Assembly (NCBI GenBank): GCA_964644705.1
Contig: CAZXYF010000001.1
Coordinates: forward strand, 3,863-67,862
Direction: 5' to 3'
Source: CAZXYF01 sp964644705
GTDB lineage: Bacteria; Planctomycetota; Brocadiia; SM23-32
DNA: 64,000 nucleotides
In this document: one piece after another, positions 56,691-64,000 of the stretch
Layout: every line of letters starts with the position of its first letter
How positions within the stretch are numbered: the stretch's first letter is position 1
Made by a program: the position numbers and the translations under genes
The notes under the pieces: generated by a model
The model's database searches: none
What the model saw: the letters and a program-made list of their open reading frames with translations, nothing else
Told to the model about the DNA's origin: nothing

Positions 56691-57482
56691 TTGACACGGA
56701 TAGCGATGAATGGTGCGGCGGGCCGCATGGGACGACGCATCGTGGGACTAATTGAGGATAAGTCGGAGTGTGAACTCGTTTGCGCGATTGAATCTAAGGA
56801 CCACTCTCTGATCGGACAGGATGCAGGGAAGATTGCGGGGACGGACGAACTCGGTGTTACATTGCAGACGGAGATGGATAATACCCCGGATGTTCTGATT
56901 GATTTCAGCGCACCGGAGGCATGTATGCAGCGGGCACGCGAGTGCGTTGAACGGGGGATTGCCATGGTGGTGGGCACAACAGGGTTCGATTCCGAACAAA
57001 AAAGGACGCTGGAAAACGAAGTGGCGGAGCAGATTCCTGTCCTGATAGCTCCCAATATGGGACTCGGCGTAAACTTGCTTTTCCAGCTGACGCAGCAGGT
57101 TGCAGAAGCTCTGAGCGACGGGTACGACGTGGAAATAATTGAGACCCACCATCGGCGCAAAAAGGATGCACCGAGCGGGACGGCCGGGAAGCTTGCCGAA
57201 AACGTGTGCGAGGCTCGGGGTTGGGACCGGGAAAAAGCGATCACTCACGGGCGGGAGGGACTGACCGGCGAACGTCCAGAAGACCAGGTCGGAGTTCATG
57301 CCGTTCGGGGCGGAGGCGTGGTCGGAGATCACACGGTTGTGTTTGCGGGGGAAGGCGAGCGCATTGAGCTCACGCACCGAGCACAGAGCCGTGACCTGTT
57401 TGCGCAAGGGGCTCTCTCTGCTGCACTTTATCTGGATGGACAGGATAACGGTCTGTTCAGCATGCAAGACGTCTTGTTCTAA
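56691..57482 (+). CDS. dapB: 4-hydroxy-tetrahydrodipicolinate reductase
   Basis: A 263-aa NAD(P)H-dependent enzyme of lysine and meso-diaminopimelate synthesis. Motifs are MNGAAGRMGRRI (nucleotide binding), VLIDFSAPEA, VVGTTGF, APNMGLGVNLLF, and the active-site EIIETHHRRKKDAPSGTA. The start is the TTG at 56691, six bases after AAAGGAGG; an earlier in-frame ATG has no such site. It is monocistronic, followed by a terminator. Confidence 0.95.
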   Translation: MTRIAMNGAAGRMGRRIVGLIEDKSECELVCAIESKDHSLIGQDAGKIAGTDELGVTLQTEMDNTPDVLIDFSAPEACMQRARECVERGIAMVVGTTGFDSEQKRTLENEVAEQIPVLIAPNMGLGVNLLFQLTQQVAEALSDGYDVEIIETHHRRKKDAPSGTAGKLAENVCEARGWDREKAITHGREGLTGERPEDQVGVHAVRGGGVVGDHTVVFAGEGERIELTHRAQSRDLFAQGALSAALYLDGQDNGLFSMQDVLF

Positions 57483-57502
57483 CGTAATCCACGTACATTG
57501 AT

Positions 57503-57537
57503 AAGCCCACCCGGAAAGGGTGGGCTTTGTTTTTCTT
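57503..57537 (+). terminator. terminator of dapB
   Basis: A stem AAGCCCACCC/GGGTGGGCTT with a short loop is followed by TGTTTTTCTT. Confidence 0.93.
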
Positions 57538-57588
57538 ATTTTAGCTGTGCCCGTTGAGCAGCACAGTAAAACATGTTACGTGCTCTGG

Positions 57589-57765
57589 TTATTCACTCGT
57601 GGTGTTACCCAGAGTACCGCTAACTTCATTCATCTTGTTGCTGACCTCGCCGCCCAGGGTAGTCAGTGCTGCAATGACCACAATGGCAACCAGAGCCAAA
57701 ATAAGTGCGTATTCAACCAAACTCTGACCTTCATCCTCACGCAATTTTTTCCACAATTCCTTCAT
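57589..57765 (-). CDS. Flp/Fap-type IVb pilin
   Basis: A 58-aa pilin. The prepilin signal is EDEGQSLVEYALILALVAIVVIAAL, cleaved between G and Q with the essential Glu and Tyr of Flp pilins. AAGGAGG is directly upstream of the ATG at 57765. No tad/cpa assembly genes are in the window, so it depends on a machinery encoded elsewhere. It has its own promoter. Confidence 0.92.
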   Translation of the reverse strand: MKELWKKLREDEGQSLVEYALILALVAIVVIAALTTLGGEVSNKMNEVSGTLGNTTSE

Positions 57766-57871
57766 AGCAAAACCTCCTTGAAAAAAGGAACTAAGAGAAA
57801 ACATCCCACACGGGATGTTCCGTGCCCACACGGGCAACAGCTGTTTAGACCTTTGTCACTGCATTATTCAA

Positions 57872-57901
57872 AATATACCTGTCGCTAATCCCCTTTGTCA
57901 A
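57872..57901 (-). promoter_or_regulatory. sigma70 promoter of Flp pilin gene
   Basis: On the minus strand TTGACA (57896-57901), 18 bases and TATATT (57872-57877). The leader to the pilin ATG is about 100 bases. The divergent stretch 57766-58063 shows no other gene. Confidence 0.7.
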
Positions 57902-58063
57902 CATAATTCCGGTTTTTCACCGAATTTGGACATCAAAGATATGGTAGATTTGTCTGGAAACAACATTTGTCACTTACCATTAGATGAATTAATATCATGA
58001 TGATTCCAGCATATCTGAGCGTTTTGGACAGCACTGAAAAAAAATAATATGGGAGAAAATACC

Positions 58064-59098
58064 ATGAAAACAGCCGTTTTGTTGGAACCCAATAAAATCC
58101 GCATTGAGGAGCGACCACAGCCCAAACCCGGTCCTGAAGAGGTTCTCATACGCGTTCGCGCGGTAGGGATCTGTGGCTCGGACACTCATTACTTCGCGGG
58201 CATGCGGGATCATGAGGACAGTACGGTGTATCCCTTCGTTCTGGGGCATGAATTTTCCGGCGAGATAGCCGAAACAGGCAGTGAGGTCACCAAGTATGAG
58301 GAGGGTCAGCGTGTGGGAGTTGCGCCGGATTTTCCCTGCGGAACGTGCGAATGGTGCCAGAAAGGCGAAATCAATGTGTGCCCGAACGTTCGCTTTGCGG
58401 CTTCAGGAGGAGTCGAAGGCTGCCTCTCGGAATATTATGTTGTACACCATACCCAGCTTCATCCGATACCTGAGTCGATAAGTTTTGCCGGGGCAACGCT
58501 TGCCGAACCTCTGGCAATAGGTCTCCACATCGTGGATAATCTCGTGGAACCCTGTGGTGGGGAATCGTATGCGATCATTGGTGCCGGTCCAATTGGATTG
58601 GTAACCACGTTCGCGGCGAAACTCCGTGGAGCGTCCGAAGTGTATGTCTCGGAAAGACGTCCGGAACGGCTACGAGCCGCGGAAAAATACGGGGCCGATG
58701 CGACGTGCCTGGTTGATGACATGAAATTCGATGAATTTGTGAACCGTCAGACAGATGACCGCGGGGCCGATGTTGCAATCGAAGCAGCCGGAGACCTGGA
58801 TGCTGTGGAAGAAGTTGCGCGCCTCGCGTGCATTCATGGCACGGCGGTTATTGAAGGAATCCCGCCGGCCGGACAGGCAGAGATAGATATTGATGCCGCA
58901 CGGCGAAGAGAACTGGAAGTTCATTTCGGACGGCGCAGTTTGCATAAGGCCGATGAGGCACTGGACCTTATCGATGGGGACCAGTTTGATGGCGACATCA
59001 TGATAACCCATCGGTTTTCACTGGAGGAGAGCCAGGCGGCGTTTGAACACACCCGCGATTACGCGGACGGAGTGATCAAGGCGATCATCGAACCATAA
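58064..59098 (+). CDS. zinc-dependent medium-chain dehydrogenase (sorbitol dehydrogenase-like)
   Basis: A 344-aa enzyme. The catalytic zinc site is in GICGSDTHYF and GHEFSG (C near 38, H near 64), the structural zinc site is CGTCEWCQKGEINVC, and the NAD site is IIGAGPIGLVT. It resembles polyol, threonine and butanediol dehydrogenases; the substrate is unknown. GGGAGA lies eight bases before the ATG at 58064. No sugar transport genes are adjacent. Confidence 0.9.
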   Translation: MKTAVLLEPNKIRIEERPQPKPGPEEVLIRVRAVGICGSDTHYFAGMRDHEDSTVYPFVLGHEFSGEIAETGSEVTKYEEGQRVGVAPDFPCGTCEWCQKGEINVCPNVRFAASGGVEGCLSEYYVVHHTQLHPIPESISFAGATLAEPLAIGLHIVDNLVEPCGGESYAIIGAGPIGLVTTFAAKLRGASEVYVSERRPERLRAAEKYGADATCLVDDMKFDEFVNRQTDDRGADVAIEAAGDLDAVEEVARLACIHGTAVIEGIPPAGQAEIDIDAARRRELEVHFGRRSLHKADEALDLIDGDQFDGDIMITHRFSLEESQAAFEHTRDYADGVIKAIIEP

Positions 59099-59477
59099 GG
59101 GGGCAAACGAAGGTGCGGGCAAGAAACGGCCCGGCACAACTGTATAAGGAAACATAATATATATTATCGGACGTTATTTTTGTTCCTTTTGTTCCTCAGG
59201 CCTCCACTCCTCTCCGTCAAGCCCGCCCTGTGCTTTCCTGACCGCCTATAAACCCCTGTAAAAGGTGTCAGGAGGTTTGTTTGTGTTTTTTTGGCACTTT
59301 TGTGCTCACAAACCCCGGGCTTTTTCATCATAATCCCCCGTTTTGCCAGATTCCCGGTGATCCGTAGAGCTTTTCTTATTTGTGCAGCGTTGTTCGAGCT
59401 ATCCGGGTGGCAATGTGAAACAACGTTGGATGGCCTTTCTGGATAGTTTGCAGATGTCGGCCCATGCCCGCAATCGT
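59099..59477. other. intergenic region, no gene recognised
   Basis: About 380 bases with T-rich tracts and a GGTTTGTTTGTG...CACAAACC imperfect hairpin near 59274-59316. No convincing ORF or RNA family. It lies between two convergent genes, so terminators of both are expected here. Confidence 0.4.
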
Positions 59478-59840
59478 TCAGCCCAGATTGAGATTTTTCA
59501 CGTCCGCTGACCAGCTGGCCGCCTCTTCATCGCTTTCCATTATTCCCATCACCAAATACGTTTTCCCCACCCGAATGATATCTTTGTGGAAAATAGCCCG
59601 CCTTTCCTCCACTTCCTCACCATCAATCCACGTTCCGTGTTTGCTTCCCAGGTCGCGAACGAACCACATACCATCGACGCATTCCAACAGCGCATGACGC
59701 GTGGAGACGGTCGGATCGGAAAGATGGATTTTGCTGTCCTTTCCCCGGCCAATTGAATAATATTCCTCTGGGTCCAGCTTCCAAACTCGTCCCTGATCGC
59801 GGCCTTTGGCTACTGCAATTTTTGCCTGTTCTTTGGTCAT
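59478..59840 (-). CDS. FHA-domain protein
   Basis: A 120-aa protein formed almost entirely by an FHA domain that binds phosphothreonine peptides. The typical blocks are YSIGRGKDSKIHLSDPTVSTRHALLE, WFVRDLGSKHGTWIDG and IIRVG. AGGAGA is just upstream of the ATG. No kinase is adjacent, so its partner is unknown. Confidence 0.92.
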   Translation of the reverse strand: MTKEQAKIAVAKGRDQGRVWKLDPEEYYSIGRGKDSKIHLSDPTVSTRHALLECVDGMWFVRDLGSKHGTWIDGEEVEERRAIFHKDIIRVGKTYLVMGIMESDEEAASWSADVKNLNLG

Positions 59841-59874
59841 TGAATCTGTCTCCTGGTTCGCTGGAGTGAGGCGT

Positions 59875-60402
59875 TCATCCCGATGGCAACAGCACGTATC
59901 GTGTCAGAAGAACCAGTGCCACAACGTGAAATCCCCAGTGGACGTCGTTGGCCCTGCCGGTTACACACTTCAATATACTGTATGATATAAATCCCATTGC
60001 AATACCTGCGGTGATACTCACCGTAAACGGCATTACCACCAGAGTCAGGAATGCAGGTAAACGCTCATATGAAGACAACCCTTCGTATTGCAGGAGTTCG
60101 TATCCGAGAACTGATGAAGTAATTCCAATCAGTGTCGTCGTAACAATACCGATCAGTATTGCCCCGCGAACCTCCAGCGCCATCAAACTAAAGGTTACAA
60201 TCAAACCTATAAGAGCGAACAGTGTCTATTTATTATGCACATTCCCTAGCTTTACAAGAACGCCCGGCGCATCAGTAACAATCCCGGCATATTCCAGGCC
60301 AATTAGAGTGAGCAGGAGTCCAATTCCGCCGGCAATCGCCCGCTTCAGCGAATCCGGTATCAACTCCATTATTTTCGCCCGGAATCCGAAGAATGAAAGC
60401 GA
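59875..60402 (-). pseudogene. decayed AzgA-type purine permease, C-terminal remnant
   Basis: The frame encodes the C-terminal part of a guanine/hypoxanthine/adenine permease: GFRAKIMELIPDSLKRAIAGG, VRGAILIGIVTTTLIG, and a final FLTLVVMPFTVSITAGIAMGFI. An in-frame TAG at 60226-60228 interrupts it (VHNK, stop, TLFALIGL), a TGA closes the frame at 60403-60405, and the N-terminal half (more than 200 residues) is missing. The part downstream of the TAG is open for 109 codons but is not a plausible whole transporter. Confidence 0.82.
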
Positions 60403-60549
60403 TCAAGATATTCCATAAACACCTCGGAGCAGTATCCAGAGGGAAAGAAGTGTCGTTCTAAGCCGGAGACTGCATGATCAATCTAATGATCGTATAATAC
60501 AGATGATAATCCGATTTTACAATATCATCACACTGTGAGGTTACTTTGC

Positions 60550-60744
60550 ATGGGAAACTACCACAACCATACCCCCAGGTCACCAGATGAGCATGAAGAT
60601 TGTGTGTCAGGTAATTCGGCTGGTGACAGCAATGAGGAAACCGTTCCGGTTCCCACCGATTACACTAAACATCTGTGGTTGCTGTATCTGATTGTTCTCA
60701 CGGTGTTGTTTGCCGCTATTGTCTCATGGATGAAACACATGTGA
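60550..60744 (+). CDS. small single-pass membrane protein, unknown
   Basis: About 64 aa: a His/Asp/Glu-rich N-terminus (NYHNHTPRSPDEHEDC) then one membrane helix (HLWLLYLIVLTVLFAAIVSWM). GAGG lies about ten bases upstream of the ATG; a GTG 15 bases earlier is in frame. It is short and not recognised, so the call is tentative. A metal-binding role of the N-terminus is only a guess. Confidence 0.45.
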   Translation: MGNYHNHTPRSPDEHEDCVSGNSAGDSNEETVPVPTDYTKHLWLLYLIVLTVLFAAIVSWMKHM

Positions 60745-60863
60745 CTGAGATGTCCGGTTGACCGCTTGTTCTCACCCTGATTTGCCCTGTATTATGGTGT
60801 AATCGGGATGTGCGAATGCGGCGAAGAGTTCCCGTATGTCAACATCCATTACAGGATTTACGG

Positions 60864-60896
60864 CTGACATTACTCCATAATCAGTGGATATAACTG
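60864..60896 (+). promoter_or_regulatory. lexA promoter with candidate LexA operator
   Basis: CTGACA (60864-60869), 17 bases and GATATA (60887-60892) make a promoter next to lexA. The inverted repeat CAGT-N7-ACTG (60882-60896) covers the -10 box and is a candidate operator for autorepression. It is not the E. coli or Bacillus consensus. Confidence 0.5.
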
Positions 60897-60900
60897 CACT

Positions 60901-61506
60901 ATGGCTAAACAACTTACAGACAGGCAACGAGAAATATTTCAGTTTATACGTAATTCGATACGCAATCACAGTCGTCCGCCAACCGTTCGCGAGATAGCCG
61001 ATCATTTCGGCTTTCAAAGTCCGAAAGCGGCAACGGATCATCTGAACGCACTGGAAAAAAAGGGGTATATTCGCCGACGGAACAGTAAAGCCCGAAACAT
61101 AGAACTACCACAGGGGTTGGATCCACAGAGCATTCCGATTCTCGGGGGCATTGCTGCCGGCGAACCGGTTCTTGCTGTTGAAGACATTCAGGGCACAGTT
61201 TCCGTTTCTGGAATGTTTGAACCCTCCCCCAATACTTTTGCTCTCACGGTGAACGGTGACAGCATGCGCGGGGCGGGAATTCTGGATGGTGACTACGTGG
61301 TCGTGGAGAAAAATGGTACGGTCAAAGATGGCGGAATCGCGGTGGTGATGCTGGGAGAGGAAGCCACCGTAAAGCGAGTTTTTTTCGGGGACGATGTCGT
61401 CCGTCTGAAACCGGAGAATCCGGATTATGATACGATCGAAGTTCAGCGTTCGGATCCCGATTTCTACATGTGTGGACCCGTGCGGGGCGTGGTCCGGCAA
61501 ATCTGA
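60901..61506 (+). CDS. lexA: LexA repressor
   Basis: A 201-aa SOS repressor. The helix-turn-helix is at about 26-46 (PPTVREIADHFGFQSPKAATDHLNAL). The self-cleavage site is A86-G87 (GGIAAGEP), with catalytic S121 (NGDSMRGAGI) and K158 (EEATVKRVF). All residues for RecA-stimulated autoproteolysis are present. The ATG follows the promoter closely, leaving almost no leader. Confidence 0.96.
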   Translation: MAKQLTDRQREIFQFIRNSIRNHSRPPTVREIADHFGFQSPKAATDHLNALEKKGYIRRRNSKARNIELPQGLDPQSIPILGGIAAGEPVLAVEDIQGTVSVSGMFEPSPNTFALTVNGDSMRGAGILDGDYVVVEKNGTVKDGGIAVVMLGEEATVKRVFFGDDVVRLKPENPDYDTIEVQRSDPDFYMCGPVRGVVRQI

Positions 61507-61518
61507 CGGAGAGGCAGA

Positions 61519-62682
61519 TTATTTGCCGGTTCCGCCATCAGCTTTGTCAACCTTCCGAAGCCGTTTTTGCAGTTGCTTTACTCGCCGACGCAACCTGAGC
61601 AGCTCTCTTCGCATCTGCGCTACCTCCCCAGCGCGACACGAGGAAGTGAAAGGTTTTGATTTGCCGGTTTGGGCATCATCCCCCCGAATCCGACAGATCC
61701 GGAGTGGGCGATGTCCAACCTCGATCGTGGTCTTCCGCATTTCCCCATCCCTCTGGACCCGCAGGGGCAACCTGCTGCCCGGGTCAATATCTGCGATACG
61801 GGAGGTGAGTTCCAGCGGATCCGCCATCTTCTGTCCCCGGACCGATGTGATAACGTCGCCCGGTCGCACACCCGCTTTGTGAGCCGGCGACTTGGTGAGC
61901 ACGCGGCGAACCAGAATCCCGCGGTTTTCTTCCGTGCCAGAGATTGCCATACCCAGCCAGCCGACCGGCACATTTTGCGCGTTCTGAAGCTGGCTCACAG
62001 CCGTTCGCAACCGTTCCACCGGAAAAACGTAGATGGATTCCGGGCCATCTTCCCGGTGCATCGCGCCCAACACCACGCCGGCGACCTCCCCAGTTCGGGT
62101 CAACAGAGGAGCTGAAGCGGCGCCCATTGGACATTTGGTTTGCACCGCGATCAATCTCTGATGTGTCACGCCATGACATCGAACTGATGCCCCGTTTGAT
62201 GTAACGACCGTTGACCTCAGGGTGAGCCTGGGTGGGTGAGACTCTGGCGCGTGGGCGGTTGCTACCATCACTCTCTCGCCCGATCCGGGTGCCTCAGTGG
62301 CAAGATTGAAACCTTCTTTTCGTATTTTGGTTTTCAACAGGGCGATTCCCGCGGGCTGATGATATGCCTTCAGCTGTGCCTGGAACTGGTGACCATCGAG
62401 TTTGATCACCCTGATCTTTTCCGCGCCGCTTACCGTGATCAGGCTGGTCACCACCTCCCCTTTCCCTCCCAGCAGAAATCCTGTGTTGACGGACCATTCG
62501 GCCTTTTTTTTATCCGTTTCAGATTGTGGTCGCAGAACTCGAACCGCAACCATGCTTCTGTGGACTCTGCCCACCACGTCCGTTTCCTCACCGGCAAGCG
62601 CGAGGCGCGATGATCCGAGCAGCAGAATCACACAGCACAAAATGCAGCCCGACAGCAATTTAGGGGAAGCACCATTCTTCAT
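61519..62682 (-). CDS. HtrA-like protein with inactive protease domain and PDZ domain
   Basis: A 387-aa exported protein with a signal sequence (about 1-32). The trypsin-like fold is recognisable (NTGFLLGGKGEVVTSLITVSG...), but the catalytic triad is lost: VVTSLITV replaces the VTNNHVV block, GIALLKT replaces DIALIQ and GAASAPLL replaces GNSGGPL. A PDZ domain follows (about 240-330, VGWLGMAISG, SPAHKAGVRPGDVITSVRG), then a basic coiled coil (MRRELLRLRRRVKQLQKRLRK). It starts just after the anti-sigma factor gene, which suggests a regulator of the envelope stress response. Confidence 0.85.
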   Translation of the reverse strand: MKNGASPKLLSGCILCCVILLLGSSRLALAGEETDVVGRVHRSMVAVRVLRPQSETDKKKAEWSVNTGFLLGGKGEVVTSLITVSGAEKIRVIKLDGHQFQAQLKAYHQPAGIALLKTKIRKEGFNLATEAPGSGERVMVATAHAPESHPPRLTLRSTVVTSNGASVRCHGVTHQRLIAVQTKCPMGAASAPLLTRTGEVAGVVLGAMHREDGPESIYVFPVERLRTAVSQLQNAQNVPVGWLGMAISGTEENRGILVRRVLTKSPAHKAGVRPGDVITSVRGQKMADPLELTSRIADIDPGSRLPLRVQRDGEMRKTTIEVGHRPLRICRIRGDDAQTGKSKPFTSSCRAGEVAQMRRELLRLRRRVKQLQKRLRKVDKADGGTGK

Positions 62683-62689
62683 TCGCAGT

Positions 62690-63310
62690 TTACCACCACT
62701 GTTCATCTCGATTGGAACCATACGAAGCCGCTTCGACGGGCACATAGACGTTGTTTTCGCTTTTTCGGTATCCATCAAACCTTCCCTGCCGGGATTGGCT
62801 GCTGTTATCAGCTCTCATCTCCCGCGCCCTGGTCGTAGATACCTGCAGGGGATCATGATCAGTTGTTCCGCTGTCATCCACGTAGCTTATTTCCCACGCG
62901 GGAGCGGGGGCAGGGCTTCTGTCACCTCCCGTCTGCTGTGCGGCGTCATACGGAGGCCTTCCCCTCTTCGCACCCGGGGCCGACAGCCAGGATGGGAGCA
63001 TGATGGTCACCACAATGATTGCCGCAGCGGCAGCGGCTATGCTTCCCAGGCGCCGGAGTGAAAGGATTTTCGAATTGCTCCCCAGTTCTTTTTCCAGCCT
63101 ATCCATGCGGGATGGCGTCAAAAACTCACGTTCTAAATTGCTTTCATCCACGAATGATCGCAGGTACCGGTCCCCGGATTCCAGAACCTGCATCTCCGCA
63201 TCGCATTTATCGCACTCGCGCAGGTGCTCCTGGACTTTGTGCTCTTCATGGTCCGGTAATTCACCGTCCAGTAAGTCCAACATTTTTCGATGGGTTTTTT
63301 CACATTTCAT
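62690..63310 (-). CDS. anti-sigma factor with zinc-finger (zf-HC2)
   Basis: A 206-aa membrane protein. The N-terminal HxxxCxxC zinc finger (EHLRECDKCDAEM) is the anti-sigma signature, one membrane helix is at about residues 95-118 (GSIAAAAAAIIVVTIMLPSWL), and the rest is a periplasmic Pro/Ser/Arg-rich tail. GGAGG precedes the ATG at 63310. It lies 39 bases after the ECF sigma gene, so it should hold that sigma factor inactive. Confidence 0.9.
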   Translation of the reverse strand: MKCEKTHRKMLDLLDGELPDHEEHKVQEHLRECDKCDAEMQVLESGDRYLRSFVDESNLEREFLTPSRMDRLEKELGSNSKILSLRRLGSIAAAAAAIIVVTIMLPSWLSAPGAKRGRPPYDAAQQTGGDRSPAPAPAWEISYVDDSGTTDHDPLQVSTTRAREMRADNSSQSRQGRFDGYRKSENNVYVPVEAASYGSNRDEQWW

Positions 63311-63349
63311 TTCGGTTTCACCTCCGAACACTTAGTAACAGACCCCCCG

Positions 63350-63874
63350 CTACGAGTTCATTTTTTTCCCAACTTTTTTCAGGGCATAGTGAATTCGGGA
63401 TTTGACCGTTCCAAGAGAACACCCGAGAGTGTCAGCAATATCCTCGTAGCTCATACCCTCCATATATCTCAGGACCAGTACGCTGCGATGATGGTGAGGG
63501 AGCTCGTCCAGCACTTCGCGTACGCGTTCAATGTCTTCCTGGTGAATGAGCTCCTCGGCGGCATCCGGGCGATCGTCCTCCAGCAATTCGTCCACGCCGC
63601 CACCGTCAATGTTTTCGGCCGTTCGTTCCAGCGACATTGATTTTTTTTCTTTCTTCCGCAGCCACCCACGGAATTTATTGCGCAGTATGGCATAGAGCCA
63701 CGTGTAATAAGATGAGCGCCCCTCGAAATTATCCATTGATTTCACCGCCCCCACAAACGTCTCCTGCACCAGCTCTTCCGCTACAGCCTCGTCGCCGCAC
63801 ATGAACAGCGCTGACCGGAAGAGACGATCGTAATATTTGCGGGCCAGCTCTTTTATTTTTTGTTTTTTGTCCAC
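63350..63874 (-). CDS. ECF-family RNA polymerase sigma factor
   Basis: A 174-aa sigma factor with region 2 (about 10-80, DEAVAEELVQETFVGAVKSMDNFEG) and region 4 (about 115-170, ELPHHHRSVLVLRYMEGMSYEDIADTLGCSLGTVKSRIHYALKKV). The start is GTG at 63874. It heads the operon with the anti-sigma factor and the inactive HtrA. Autoregulation is usual, but the target promoter is not visible here. Confidence 0.93.
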   Translation of the reverse strand: MDKKQKIKELARKYYDRLFRSALFMCGDEAVAEELVQETFVGAVKSMDNFEGRSSYYTWLYAILRNKFRGWLRKKEKKSMSLERTAENIDGGGVDELLEDDRPDAAEELIHQEDIERVREVLDELPHHHRSVLVLRYMEGMSYEDIADTLGCSLGTVKSRIHYALKKVGKKMNS

Positions 63875-63948
63875 CAGTTTTTATATCTGTAGGAAAGTCA
63901 TGCTTGAAATGCTACTCATAATCCATGTTGTCCGGCATATACTGAACG

Positions 63949-64000
63949 TAAGTATTCAGTGAACCACGTTATTCCAGATGGGCCTGCTGCCGGGCTTGTC
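63949..64000 (+). repeat. second MITE-like element, truncated by window end
   Basis: Bases 63949-63985 are identical to the complement of 49309-49345, starting with the TAAG terminal repeat. The following bases (GCCGGGCTTGTC) match the interior of the first element at 49251-49262 in direct orientation. The other end lies outside the window. Confidence 0.8.

Noticed and set aside
59280..59300. Sigma54-like TGGCAC near 59285
   Set aside because: The downstream GC element is one base too close, and no gene follows at a suitable distance.

Overview
The window is bacterial, has a moderately high G+C content and is almost all coding. It looks like a Gram-negative member of the PVC group, most plausibly near Kiritimatiellota/Lentisphaerota. 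That placement is an inference. It rests on two stand-alone H-X9-DG type prepilin-like proteins, LPS-type heptosyltransferases, outer-membrane beta-barrels, a PII protein lacking the uridylylated tyrosine and a membrane pyrophosphatase. A run of exactly 100 N flanked by the same 55 bases on both sides shows that this is a scaffolded draft or metagenome assembly.

Layout. 0.1-3.8 kb: tRNA-Ser(GCT), ftsH and a prepilin-like gene. 3.9-10.1 kb: an apparent minus-strand operon of a cation efflux protein, a fused NfnA-NfnB oxidoreductase and a FecBCD/BtuFDC-type ABC importer. 10.1-11.6 kb: a second prepilin-like gene with a frameshift in a G run. 11.9-19.0 kb: nitrogen assimilation, with a glutamate synthase split over five genes and glnA; glnA has a sigma54 promoter and an NtrC-type dyad. 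19.3-26.2 kb: rpsB-tsf-pyrH-frr, a CDP-alcohol phosphatidyltransferase, hppA and rsfS. 26.3-31.3 kb: a DnaJ-domain protein, argC, a NifA-like sigma54 activator and an unknown gene. 31.5-34.5 kb: porin-amtB-PII operon behind a sigma54 promoter with two tandem upstream dyads. 34.5-36.9 kb: 66-bp repeats and a histidine kinase. 37.0-43.6 kb: an ArsR-led operon (arsR, DUF302 protein, MMPL/RND exporter, LolA-like protein, outer-membrane barrel). 43.6-49.1 kb: heptosyltransferase, EF-G, aroB and a metallophosphoesterase. 49.2-64 kb: a 138-bp MITE-like element, an O-antigen ligase-like protein, tRNA-Thr(CGT), an ABC-2 exporter, a second heptosyltransferase, dapB, a Flp pilin, a zinc dehydrogenase, an FHA protein, a decayed AzgA permease, lexA, and an ECF sigma/anti-sigma/inactive-HtrA operon. 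A second copy of the MITE-like element runs off the window end.

How it works together. Nitrogen is the strongest theme: ammonium enters through a porin and AmtB, PII senses the state, glnA and the split glutamate synthase fix it, and Nfn can supply balanced reductant. Two sigma54 promoters and one sigma54 activator lie in the window. The second theme is the envelope. The best candidate for an undescribed system is the ArsR-DUF302-MMPL-LolA-like-barrel operon: the inner-membrane exporter and the outer-membrane barrel carry the same short LP-x-G-[LI] repeats in their periplasmic linkers, which suggests a shared docking or bridging device. A further candidate is an ECF sigma factor and anti-sigma factor encoded with an HtrA homologue that has lost its catalytic triad.
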